Below the pieces are notes generated by a model. The model searched no databases. It was not told where the DNA came from and saw nothing but the letters and a program-made list of their open reading frames with translations. From contig CAWBGB010000015.1 of the NCBI GenBank assembly GCA_963788285.1, positions 124,001 to 188,000 of the forward strand: a DNA stretch of 64,000 bases, read 5' to 3'. This DNA comes from Alicyclobacillus_A sp963788285 (lineage in GTDB: Bacteria; Bacillota; Bacilli; Alicyclobacillales; Alicyclobacillaceae). The position numbers were made by a program, and so were the translations under genes. Below are positions 9,393 through 17,439 of this stretch, piece by piece; the first letter of the stretch is position 1, and each line of letters begins with the position of its first letter.

Positions 9393-9958
9393 ATGCATTT
9401 GACGTACATGTCTTCCATTGGTTGAATCATTTTGCCGGGCATCACCCAGTCATGGACGCGGTGATGTCGTTTTTTTCCCAATACGCACTGGAGTTGTACG
9501 CGGCGCTGTTTATCGTGGCTTGGTATACGCTTCCACGTCGAGATACACAACGTCGGCACGCGCTCATCATCTCGTTTTGCGCAGGTCTTCTCGCACTGCT
9601 CATCAGTGCGGTGATTGGACACATTTGGCCACGTCCGAGGCCCTTCGTGGTCTTGCCGAAAGGCAGCTACGTGCAACTGATTCCACATGTTGCAGACGCG
9701 TCGTTTCCGAGTGACCACACTTCAGGTAGCTTTGCCAGTAAAGTTGGGGAAAGAGCGCATCATGGGTGAGCTGGGCGTTTCACTTTCATCCCATCCTGAC
9801 CATGATTTCAAGGCTGTATGTCGGCGTCCACTGGCCAACTGATGGTGATTGGCGGGTTTGTCATTGGGACTCTGTCTGGCCGATTGATGTGGCGACTGTC
9901 TCCGCTGATTGAACATATGACAAAGCGGATCTGTCGGATATTTAAATACGGTGACTAA
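9389..9958 (+). pseudogene. Frameshifted PAP2 / BcrC-like undecaprenyl pyrophosphate phosphatase
   Basis: The first 115 codons are intact and close to the BcrC-like protein encoded at 54917-55522: MNAFDVHVFHWLNHFAGHHP, IGHIWPRPRPFV with the K/R-rich motif, and DASFPSDHTSGSF. After the SDHTSGSF motif the frame is lost near 9740. The third PAP2 motif (R-x5-H-x3-D) is represented only by out-of-frame pieces (SRLYVGVHWPTD-like, about 9810-9845), with the C-terminus traceable to about 9958. The catalytic third motif is therefore missing. Its ATG overlaps the kinase stop. Confidence 0.85.
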
Positions 9959-10137
9959 CATGGACATGATAGCTCGTGATGCGTGATCACCCCCAGATTT
10001 ATAGGGGAGGGCATATCCAAAAATTCCTCAATCCGAGGGATACCTCCACGCCTCCGGTAAGACTACACTTTCTGACAAGGTGGTCCCTCGCCTTGGACCA
10101 AAAGGTGTTGCAAACCCGGAGGAAGGGAGGAAACTGC

Positions 10138-11829
10138 GTGCCGTCCACTGCTGCCAAAGTATCGTCTCCGTCAGTCGACCCGCGGCAAGAGTTACAAAGG
10201 CAACGCTCGGCCATCACCAAGTCGCGACGGTTTCGAGCCACTGTGAAAACGTTTGCGAAGCACGGAATCATGCATTTGGTGCAGGATCGGAGCCGGGATG
10301 ACACAACCCGACAACGTTTGCTCGGGCAGCGTCTGCGTGCGGCCTTCGAGGAACTCGGACCGACCTTTATCAAGCTCGGACAAGTGATGCTCACGCGACA
10401 GGAGTTGCTCCCGTCAGCGCTCACTGCCGAGCTCGAACCCTTGTTGAGCGACGTACCTTCGGTGGACTTTCCGTACATGAAAACCGTCTTGGACGATTCG
10501 ATGCCAGACTGGCAGGACCACATTGAATATATTTATCCGAATCCGATTGGATCTGCTTCCCTTGCACAGGTCTACAAAGGCCATCTGAAGGACGGGCGCC
10601 CTGTCGCCATCAAGATTGTGCGACCGCTGGTCGACAAGTTGTTCACAGCGGACATTGCGGTCATCCGCAAATTGGTTCGCCGATTACAGCGGATGTTGCC
10701 TCCCGAGACCGCTGAATCGTTGGATCTATCGGGTCTAGTGAACGACTACTACAGCAGTGCCATGGACGAGCTGGACATGCGCCAGGAAGCACAAGCCATG
10801 AACGAACAACGAGAACTCTGCCGTGAATTTGCTACTTTGCACATTCCAGAAGTTTATCTGGTCTCGCCTCAGGTTCTCGTGATGGAGTATGTCGATGGTT
10901 GGAACCTCAAGGAATTTCCCGTCGACTTTCTGACCTTTGAAGAACGTCTGGAACGCATGACCGACCTTGCGCACTATTATGTCAAAATGTTTTTGCAAGG
11001 GTACTACCATGCCGATCCGCACGGGTCCAACATTATGATTGATAGCAAAACGAAACGGGCGGTGATGTTGGACTGGGGTATGACCGGGCGGATGGATACG
11101 ATTCACACCGAAGCGATCTTCCGCATGCTGCTCCAAATTCGCGTGAACCAGGCCGAAGACGCCGCGGAAGCCGCTCTCGACATCTACGAACCCACGCCTT
11201 ACACGAATCCTGTGCAACTCAAGGATCAACTACGAAGCCTGTTCATCCACTATACCAACAGCCATCAGGGCAGTCGGTATAACTGGGGAAACCTTCTGTT
11301 CAGCACCATTCGCATAGCTATGCACAACCACTGCCGTATCCCAACTGGATTGGCGCTCTGGGCGAAGGGGTTCTCCGCCGCCGAAGGCACTGCGCGTTGG
11401 CTGTGCCCCGAGGTCTCTTACCACGACCTGGTTGAAACTGCCGATGTGCAAATCCTGCGCAATTGGTTGAGTCGTCGCATCAATTACCGTACCAACGCGA
11501 ATTTCCTGACAGAGTCGACGAAGCTCATCATGACTTTGCCCCGGCGCATCAACAAGATTTTGGAGCATTTGGAATGGAACAAGATGCAGCTGAAAGTGGA
11601 TGTCCAGTTATCAAAAATGGCCATGCGTCAGCTGCAGCGGATGGTCAATCGCATCTCCATTGCCATTCTCGCGGGCATGCTGTTTTTAAGTGGCGCCATT
11701 CTATTGTCCGTCGGGCCGTCCGGTGGTAGAGGCAGTGGAGCAGGGGCACTTGGCACTGGTGCGGTCATTTGTAGTGCCATCCTGATGCTGTTTGTACTCT
11801 GGGGCATATTCCTTTCACGCCGAACCTAA
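10138..11829 (+). CDS. AarF/UbiB (ABC1) family atypical kinase, membrane-anchored (563 aa)
   Basis: This family of atypical protein kinases or ATPases acts in isoprenoid/quinone lipid metabolism. Visible motifs are FEELGPTFIKLGQVMLTRQELLP (KxGQ-like family signature), the alanine-rich loop SASLAQVYKG, the nucleotide-binding Lys in VAIKIVRP, the catalytic segment YHADPHGSNIMI, and the metal-binding DWGMTGRM. Two transmembrane helices lie at the C-terminus (ISIAILAGMLFLSGAILLS; GAVICSAILMLFVLWGIFL). GTG 10138 is preferred, with GGAGG 8 bases before it; an in-frame ATG at 9976 would add 54 residues with no family similarity. A small coiled-coil gene follows after 19 bases. Confidence 0.92.
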   Translation: MPSTAAKVSSPSVDPRQELQRQRSAITKSRRFRATVKTFAKHGIMHLVQDRSRDDTTRQRLLGQRLRAAFEELGPTFIKLGQVMLTRQELLPSALTAELEPLLSDVPSVDFPYMKTVLDDSMPDWQDHIEYIYPNPIGSASLAQVYKGHLKDGRPVAIKIVRPLVDKLFTADIAVIRKLVRRLQRMLPPETAESLDLSGLVNDYYSSAMDELDMRQEAQAMNEQRELCREFATLHIPEVYLVSPQVLVMEYVDGWNLKEFPVDFLTFEERLERMTDLAHYYVKMFLQGYYHADPHGSNIMIDSKTKRAVMLDWGMTGRMDTIHTEAIFRMLLQIRVNQAEDAAEAALDIYEPTPYTNPVQLKDQLRSLFIHYTNSHQGSRYNWGNLLFSTIRIAMHNHCRIPTGLALWAKGFSAAEGTARWLCPEVSYHDLVETADVQILRNWLSRRINYRTNANFLTESTKLIMTLPRRINKILEHLEWNKMQLKVDVQLSKMAMRQLQRMVNRISIAILAGMLFLSGAILLSVGPSGGRGSGAGALGTGAVICSAILMLFVLWGIFLSRRT

Positions 11830-11848
11830 CAACCCAGGAGGTGTTCTC

Positions 11849-12265
11849 ATGGTAATGAGAGATGGCGAGAAGCTAACAATGGAGCAGCGCACTCAGGCGT
11901 TCTATCGACAGAGTGGAGGACCCGGCAATCCTAAAATACAGGAATTTCTGAATAATCACTTGTTGTATGGAAAAGACCACGGTCCGCAGGGGTATAGAGA
12001 GAACATCGAAGACGCGTTTATCGACATGGTGGTCAGCGACTCCTCCATGTTGGTACTATTCCAACGATTTCAGCGCTGGCGCAATACCAACCGTGCGAAG
12101 ACGGATGCAACGCACATGGAGACGCTCCAGCGCGAAATCGCAGCGTTGCGCGATGAAGTCGTTCACCTGAAGTCCATGCTGGAACAGACTAACAAGGAGG
12201 ACAGCTACACGAAAGCCGGGCTTGGTGTACAGCATGGCCGTGAAGGTAACGCTGTCACCGGATGA
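11849..12265 (+). CDS. Small coiled-coil protein of unknown function (138 aa)
   Basis: ATG 11849 follows AGGAGGTG. The protein starts with a polar stretch, then a region with FLNNHLLYGKDHGPQGYRENIEDAFIDMVVSDSSMLVLFQRF, and ends with a predicted coiled coil (METLQREIAALRDEVVHLKSMLEQ). It is not recognised as a known family. Its position 19 bases after the AarF-like gene suggests a partner or regulator of that kinase. The 3' end overlaps the convergent LuxR gene by 11 bases. Confidence 0.75.
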   Translation: MVMRDGEKLTMEQRTQAFYRQSGGPGNPKIQEFLNNHLLYGKDHGPQGYRENIEDAFIDMVVSDSSMLVLFQRFQRWRNTNRAKTDATHMETLQREIAALRDEVVHLKSMLEQTNKEDSYTKAGLGVQHGREGNAVTG

Positions 12266-13472
12266 GGCCGGCGCGAAATGCCTTCGCTACGGCGGACGCT
12301 CGATTGTTTGCACGCAACTTGCGTAAGATGGACGTCACGTGTTCGGTCACGGTGTGCTCGCTGATGTGCAATTGATCCGCAATCGATTTGGTGCCGCAGC
12401 CATCTGCAATTCGCCGCAGGACTTCCAACTCACGATCCGTCAGTGTACGCCGGCTGACTTTCGGCGTGGATCGAGTGCTCTGTAAATGCAGGCCGAGAGC
12501 CAGGGAAGCGCGTTTTACCATCTGCTCCACGAGGTCGACTCGGGTGGAGTCCGCCGTAAACGGTTGGCCACCCTCGTCTGCCAGCAACACTCCAAGTGGC
12601 TGATCGTGTGGTCCACGGACTGGGCACACGAGCAGCGAAGTCAACCCGAAATGCGTGACATAGTGCATGGGTAAGACTGCGGTGACGTCCTCGATGTGGA
12701 CGGGTTTCGAAATTTGTAGCACTGCTGGCAACAGAGGAATTCGGCGCTCGTTTTCTCGGATCCTGCGCACCTCATCCAACTGTATATTGTGTGCGTAGAT
12801 GCCTTCCACAGTCTTCGTTAGCGGATTGTGCAGAAACAGGGCGCTCCGGTGGAAGCCGGCAAGTCCACAGCTGTCGGTGACCACTGTGTGAAATACTTCA
12901 GAGGCTTCGCGCGCCGACAGGAGATGTTCATCAAAGGTAAGCAATTTTGCAAGAAACGTTCCATCTGCATTTGAAGAAGGTGACGATGCAGAAAAGGTAC
13001 GGTCGACGGTCGTGTGACTCTCGTCGAAGGTGGGGACCATTGCGAGACGCAACTGGACTTGAACTAGCTTTGCAGCTAGCGAATGAACCCAGTGATAAAC
13101 GGGTTCCTGATCCTCATAGGGAAGTTCTGACCGGACCACCGACAGTACTAGTTCCTCAAAGTCCGAAAGAACAAGGACTACGTCGGCCGCAGACAAGGGA
13201 GGTGTCAAGCCAGAGACGACTTTCAGAAAGCCTTGGATGAAGGCAGGCTCTTGCGCAGCAACTTCGGAGAGATGACCGAACAAAAAGGTGAGGAGTGCTT
13301 GCCCTTGCAAGCGCTGCTCCGTCGTAAATCGCTCCGTCGCTGCACTCCAAGCGTCCCACGTGGACAGTAAGTTATCGAAGTGGATTGAGACGGCATTTAG
13401 TAAGGTCCGGTAGCAGGGTGCGGGCAATATGGGGGTCAGGTGCATCAATAAGGGTCGTTCCTGCACAACCAT
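12255..13472 (-). CDS. GAF-domain LuxR-type transcriptional regulator (405 aa)
   Basis: The N-terminal 180 residues have no clear family. A GAF-like domain covers about residues 185-325 (LAGFHRSALFLHNPLTKTV; HFGLTSLLVCPVRGPHDQPLG). The C-terminus is a LuxR helix-turn-helix (TDRELEVLRRIADGCGTKSI; HISEHTVTEHVTSILRKL). The ribosome site GAGGAGG abuts ATG 13472; GTG 13466, two codons inside, has better spacing and may be the true start. It is transcribed away from the SCP2/R2lox operon, whose first gene begins 190 bases on the other side, so it is a candidate regulator of that operon. Confidence 0.88.
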   Translation of the reverse strand: MVVQERPLLMHLTPILPAPCYRTLLNAVSIHFDNLLSTWDAWSAATERFTTEQRLQGQALLTFLFGHLSEVAAQEPAFIQGFLKVVSGLTPPLSAADVVLVLSDFEELVLSVVRSELPYEDQEPVYHWVHSLAAKLVQVQLRLAMVPTFDESHTTVDRTFSASSPSSNADGTFLAKLLTFDEHLLSAREASEVFHTVVTDSCGLAGFHRSALFLHNPLTKTVEGIYAHNIQLDEVRRIRENERRIPLLPAVLQISKPVHIEDVTAVLPMHYVTHFGLTSLLVCPVRGPHDQPLGVLLADEGGQPFTADSTRVDLVEQMVKRASLALGLHLQSTRSTPKVSRRTLTDRELEVLRRIADGCGTKSIADQLHISEHTVTEHVTSILRKLRANNRASAVAKAFRAGLIR

Positions 13473-13662
13473 TCCTCCTCGCCCTGTAATGATGGTCTCG
13501 GCTTGGCTCTGTGACGATTCGTTGTTTCCAATCCGGATTCACTATGAGTATACAAAATTCGCGACGGACAATGAGACTGTGTCGGCAGCATAACACGTCC
13601 TGCTCCATGTATTCTCCTGCAAGAAAGACGCAGGAACTCCATCAGAGAAAGGAGCTCCCACG

Positions 13663-14085
13663 ATGAGCGTACAGACATTTACAAACGAGTGGGCAAGGCG
13701 CTGGGCCGAAGAACTCAATGCCAGCCCCTCGTACAAGGCGGCCGCTGGCACCTGGGTGTGGCCGCTCGTGCTCAAGCTGGAGCGAGATCCCTCCGTAGGT
13801 ATCGAGCACGACCAGACTGTATCCTCGATTTGTACTACGGACACTGTCGCGAGGCCCGAGTCGCGACAGACCACGACCCGGCGGAGGCGCCGTTTGTCAT
13901 CAGCGCTGCCCCTCACACGTGGAAACAAGTGTTTGACCGACAACTGGATCCCCTCACTGGCATGATGCGTGGCCAGCTCAAACTGGAGAAAGGTGACATG
14001 TCGGTGCTTATGCAGTACGATTGCTGCCAAGGAACTAGTGGAGTGTTCGTTAAAAGTAGACACTATACTACCAGGGGGGTTGTGA
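13663..14085 (+). pseudogene. SCP2-like sterol/lipid-carrier protein with two frameshifts
   Basis: ATG 13663 follows AAAGGAG. The first 50 residues (FTNEWARRWAEELNASPSYK; WVWPLVLKLERDPS) are in one frame. One C seems to be missing at about 13821-13827 (restoring it gives DLYYGHCREARVATD). After 60 more residues (APHTWKQVFDRQLDPLTGMM; LKLEKGDMSVLMQY) the frame changes again near 14017 and ends in an SCP2-like tail (AAKELVECSLKVDTILPGG, stop 14083-14085). The stop is one base from the R2lox ATG. With only two small lesions it could be a recent pseudogene or sequence errors. It would have been a soluble lipid-binding protein. Confidence 0.75.
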
Positions 14086-14086
14086 A

Positions 14087-15004
14087 ATGCGCGTCATGCA
14101 GACTGTCACAGAGCGGGGAATCGACCACTCGATTTTACCCATGCGCCTGTACCACAAGGCGAAAAAATTAGGAATTTGGGATCCGAGGGACATCGACTTC
14201 ACTCAGGATAGACAGGATTGGCTGGCATTCACAAACGCGCAGCGAAGCATGATTTTGCGCCTCTGCACGCTGTTTCAAGCCGGTGAGGAAGCCGTCACAC
14301 GGGATCTCCTACCGCTGATTCGCGCCATTTCCCTGGAGGGCCGTTTGGAAGAGGAAATGTATTTGACGACGTTTCTCTGGGAAGAAGCAAAGCATACAGA
14401 AGTGTTTCGGCGATTTCTGGACGATGTGGCCTTGGAAAAAGGCGATTTATCCGAAATGCACGGCTCCAACTACACTGCAATATTCAACGAATTCCTCCCG
14501 CAAGCCATGGAACGTTTGATTCACGACACATCCAAAGAGGCGCAGGCCGAGGCGTCCGTCACCTACAACATGGTTGTCGAAGGCGTACTGGCCGAAACAG
14601 GGTACTACGCATTCTACAACATGCTGCAGCGCAACCATAAGATGCCTGGACTGGTGGAAGCGATTGGATATCTGAAACGGGATGAATCTCGCCACATCGG
14701 ATATGGAACCTATTTGCTCTCTCGATTGATCAGCGAGAACGACGACATGTGGGGCGTTGTCAATCGCAAGATTGAACAACTGATGCCGTTTGCTTTCGGT
14801 GTGGTCACGGAGTTGTTCCAAACCCTACAAACCCGGATTGGTGCCGCTGATGCAGGGGACGCCTTTGAATTGGACCAACAAGATTTCATCGGCTATGCCT
14901 TGAAGCAGTTTCAAATGCGCATGAATGTACTTGAACGGGCGCGCGGAAAGTCCGTAGATGACATTTATCATGTCAGTGAAGCGACGATTGGCGTTACAGA
15001 GTGA
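14087..15004 (+). CDS. R2-like ligand-binding oxidase (R2lox), Mn/Fe ferritin-like (305 aa)
   Basis: The length and motifs match R2lox proteins rather than ribonucleotide reductase R2. By alignment from memory with the Geobacillus kaustophilus protein, the metal ligands are Glu67 (FQAGEEAVTRDLLP), Glu100 and His103 (FLWEEAKHTEVF), Glu165 (NMVVEGVLAETGYY), Glu200 and His203 (KRDESRHIGYGTYL). Val70 and Tyr160, the pair that forms the valine-tyrosine ether crosslink in characterised members, are also present. The family assembles a Mn/Fe cofactor and binds a long-chain fatty acid; the physiological substrate is unknown. ATG 14087 follows GGGGGG and lies one base after the SCP2-like stop. An SCP2 gene and an acyl-CoA ligase gene follow. 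Confidence 0.9.
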   Translation: MRVMQTVTERGIDHSILPMRLYHKAKKLGIWDPRDIDFTQDRQDWLAFTNAQRSMILRLCTLFQAGEEAVTRDLLPLIRAISLEGRLEEEMYLTTFLWEEAKHTEVFRRFLDDVALEKGDLSEMHGSNYTAIFNEFLPQAMERLIHDTSKEAQAEASVTYNMVVEGVLAETGYYAFYNMLQRNHKMPGLVEAIGYLKRDESRHIGYGTYLLSRLISENDDMWGVVNRKIEQLMPFAFGVVTELFQTLQTRIGAADAGDAFELDQQDFIGYALKQFQMRMNVLERARGKSVDDIYHVSEATIGVTE

Positions 15005-15043
15005 TTCGGACTGTGTAACACAATGTGAGAGGAGTCTTTGAGC

Positions 15044-15379
15044 ATGCCAACGACGAAAGAGATTTTTGAGAAAATTCATAAGTCTCTCGCCAAAGACCCC
15101 AGCCGCACTGGCGGGCTGGAGGCCGTGTACCAATTCAACCTGACCGGAGACGACGCTGGTGTCTATCAAATCGTTTTGAAGCCGGATGGTGTATCCGTGG
15201 TTGAGGGCGAGTCCGCACCAGCCAACTGCACGTTGCAACTGTCGTCCGCTGATTTCAAAGACATGGTACAAGGGAAGTTAAACGGCACCATCGCATTCAT
15301 GAGCGGAAAATTACACGTACAGGGTGACCTGGGCCTGGCGATGAGGCTTGAGTCGGTACTGAGCGCTTACTCTGCCTAA
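15044..15379 (+). CDS. SCP2 sterol/lipid-binding domain protein (111 aa)
   Basis: A single-domain SCP2 fold with the usual order: AVYQFNLTGDDAGVYQIVLK, then CTLQLSSADFKDMVQGKLNG, and the C-terminal FMSGKLHVQGDLGLAMRLES. ATG 15044 follows AGGAG 9 bases upstream. SCP2 domains bind acyl chains, acyl-CoA or sterols in the cytosol and hand them to enzymes. Lying 39 bases behind R2lox and before an acyl-CoA ligase, it may present the lipid substrate to R2lox. Confidence 0.9.
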   Translation: MPTTKEIFEKIHKSLAKDPSRTGGLEAVYQFNLTGDDAGVYQIVLKPDGVSVVEGESAPANCTLQLSSADFKDMVQGKLNGTIAFMSGKLHVQGDLGLAMRLESVLSAYSA

Positions 15380-15391
15380 GCAACACCCCCA

Positions 15392-15466
15392 AGCGCCGTG
15401 CCGGTGTGAGCACGAAATGCCCGTCTGCTCATACGCCCGCCTTCACTCCGGCGGGAGCACGGCGCT
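15392..15466. ncRNA. Three-way-junction RNA structure between SCP2 and acyl-CoA ligase genes
   Basis: A 10-bp perfect outer stem, AGCGCCGTGC (15392-15401) with GCACGGCGCT (15457-15466), encloses two hairpins: TGAGCA/TGCTCA (15407-15412, 15426-15431) and CCCGCC/GGCGGG (15436-15441, 15450-15455). No T run follows, so it is not a classical terminator. It may be a regulatory leader of the ligase gene, an mRNA-processing site or a small RNA. Confidence 0.45.
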
Positions 15467-15524
15467 CCTGTGGAGTACGCTTTAGGCCTGTTATCCTCAG
15501 TGACCAGTGAGGAGGCGAAAGACC

Positions 15525-17054
15525 GTGAATCTGGGACAGTTGACGCGGTACAACCGCGAGAAATTTGGTCCGTATACCAGCCTGGTGTTTGAAAACCAGG
15601 AGTACACGAACGAATACCACGACGACGAGTCGTCCCGACGGGCGCATGTCTTGGGTGAGCTTGGAGTACATCCGGGTGATCGCGTTGCCGTGATGATGCC
15701 GAACCGACCCGAGGTGTTTTGGTCTTACAGTGCCATTGTCAAATTGGGCGCTGTCGTCGTGCCCATCATGCCGCTGCTGCAGGTGAATGAAGTTCGGTTC
15801 ATCGTGCTGGACGCCCAACCGAAAGCCATCCTGACCTCGGACTTGTTGCTTCCAAAGTTGGAACAAGCCACGATGGGAATAGAGAATCCTCCGTTACTTC
15901 TGTCTGTGGACGATTCGTCCGGAAACAGTATCAGAAAAATGGGCGTTTATATGTTCAGTAGCCCAATGCAGGTCGACACTGCGGAAGACAACGTATGCGT
16001 CATCCTCTACACATCTGGTACCACCGGGCGACCTAAAGGTGTACAACTGACGCACCGGAATCTGTACGCGAATGCGAAAGCCGCAGCCGATGTGGCTCAA
16101 ACCTACGAGTTTCACAGTTCTGAACGGGTCGGTCTGTTCGTCTTGCCCTTGTCGCACGCATTCGGCTTCACCATGATGAACACATCCATGCTCCTCGGAC
16201 AGCGAGATGTTCTCTTGCCCTACTTCGACCCGATCAAGGTCTTCGAAGCGATTGAAACGCACGGAGTGACTCATTTCTCGGCCGTTCCTGCAATGTTTCA
16301 TGCCTTGCTGAGTCATCCAGCGGCCAATCAGTACAACCTTTCGTCGCTTTCCTTGTGCATTTCCGGTTCCGCTCCCATGGCCATACAAGATATGATTGCT
16401 TTTGAGCAGCGGTTTGGGGCGCGCATTTATCAAGGATACGGTCTTTCTGAAGCCGCTCCCATCGTGACCGCTCCACGCTTTGACAGACCGTATAAGCCTG
16501 CATCCGTGGGACTGCCACTGCCTGGCGTCACCGTGAAAGTGGTCGACGAGAAGGGATCCGACCTGCCTGTCGGCGAAGTCGGCGAACTCGTCGTGCGCGG
16601 TCCGAATATCACGCAGGGGTACCACAACTTGCCGGAGACGACTGCCGAGGTTGTAAGGGATGGCTGGTTGTATACTGGAGACATGGCCCGCATCGATGAA
16701 GACGGGTACGTGTACATTGTGGATCGTAAAAAAGATGTGATTATCCGAGGCGGGTTCAACATTTACCCACGAGACTTGGAGGATTTGTTGACGCAACATC
16801 CGGCCGTCGCAGAAGCAGCGGTGGTCGGGGTCCCCTCTGAGAACATGGGGGAAGAGGTGGTGGCCTATGTCGTGAGGAAGCATAAGACCGACATCAGCGC
16901 AGCCACGCTCATTGCTTATTGTCAGGAACATGTGGCGAAGTACAAAACGCCGCGTGAAATTCGGTTTGTCAGCTGTCTTCCAAAGAACCTCGTCGGAAAA
17001 GTCGACAAGAAGACGTTGCGAAACATGGCGAATGCTGGCCAAGAGGCCCCATGA
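15525..17054 (+). CDS. Long-chain fatty-acid-CoA ligase / AMP-binding enzyme (509 aa)
   Basis: It activates a carboxylic acid to acyl-AMP and then acyl-CoA. Motifs seen: P-loop ILYTSGTTGRPKGVQLTH, A5-type YGLSEAAPIV, A7 region GWLYTGDMARIDEDGYVYIVDRKKD, the hinge FNIYPRDLEDLL, and the A10 region NLVGKVDKKTLR with the catalytic Lys. Length is near the usual 510-560. GTG 15525 is the start because GAGGAGG lies at 15509-15515; an upstream GTG in frame at 15507 is inside that site. It follows the SCP2 gene by 145 bases, separated by a structured RNA. Chain length specificity is not visible. Confidence 0.93.
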   Translation: MNLGQLTRYNREKFGPYTSLVFENQEYTNEYHDDESSRRAHVLGELGVHPGDRVAVMMPNRPEVFWSYSAIVKLGAVVVPIMPLLQVNEVRFIVLDAQPKAILTSDLLLPKLEQATMGIENPPLLLSVDDSSGNSIRKMGVYMFSSPMQVDTAEDNVCVILYTSGTTGRPKGVQLTHRNLYANAKAAADVAQTYEFHSSERVGLFVLPLSHAFGFTMMNTSMLLGQRDVLLPYFDPIKVFEAIETHGVTHFSAVPAMFHALLSHPAANQYNLSSLSLCISGSAPMAIQDMIAFEQRFGARIYQGYGLSEAAPIVTAPRFDRPYKPASVGLPLPGVTVKVVDEKGSDLPVGEVGELVVRGPNITQGYHNLPETTAEVVRDGWLYTGDMARIDEDGYVYIVDRKKDVIIRGGFNIYPRDLEDLLTQHPAVAEAAVVGVPSENMGEEVVAYVVRKHKTDISAATLIAYCQEHVAKYKTPREIRFVSCLPKNLVGKVDKKTLRNMANAGQEAP

Positions 17055-17068
17055 ATAAGCTCCAAACT

Positions 17069-17087
17069 AGGCCGTTTCATGCGGCCT
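17069..17087 (+). terminator. Hairpin after the acyl-CoA ligase gene
   Basis: AGGCCG and CGGCCT pair around a 7-base loop 14 bases after the stop codon, followed by TGTTG. The T-tract is weak, so termination may be partial. Confidence 0.45.
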
Positions 17088-17189
17088 TGTTGAGTTGTTA
17101 GGCACTCCCTGGTTGAAAAAACACCTCTCCTCTCTTACACCTCATCTGTTTCGCCGCGCCATCCTTTGCGGGCCCGGTGGCCATGTCAG

Positions 17190-17386
17190 CTCTATTTCGT
17201 CTGATTATGATAGAATAGCCGAGGGTAATCCATACCACGAGTCCAGCCTCGACCATAAACCACACCGCGTTTAGCAGTATTGAACGAAGGGAAACAATGA
17301 ATGGTGAGCTTTGCAACAAGGTGGTAATCTGAGCAGCCAGCCCGTCCTGAGACCCCCAGAGTGTAGGGGCTCTTTTCTTGTTGTAC
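17190..17386 (+). promoter_or_regulatory. Possible T-box leader upstream of MFS transporter
   Basis: A T-box-like element AAGGTGGTAA (17318-17327, containing the UGGU that would pair with a tRNA acceptor end) is followed by CGTCCT. A terminator hairpin comes next (GAG-A-CCCC 17349-17356, GGGGCTC 17366-17372, then TTTTCTT). The AGG...TCCT pairing of an antiterminator would exclude the terminator stem, as in T-boxes. The upstream part should hold Stem I, but I could not assign a specifier codon. The match to the T-box core is imperfect after TGGTA. The transporter ATG is at 17440. Confidence 0.4.
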
Positions 17387-17439
17387 ACGACAGTCTCAGC
17401 GAGTCATACAGCACTCGATGATACAAAAGGGGGCCTACG

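Noticed and set aside
17098..17388. A 96-aa minus-strand frame with a hydrophobic stretch
   Set aside because: It has no ribosome site, begins at a weak GTG, matches nothing I recognise, and lies exactly over the leader and terminator structure of the MFS gene.
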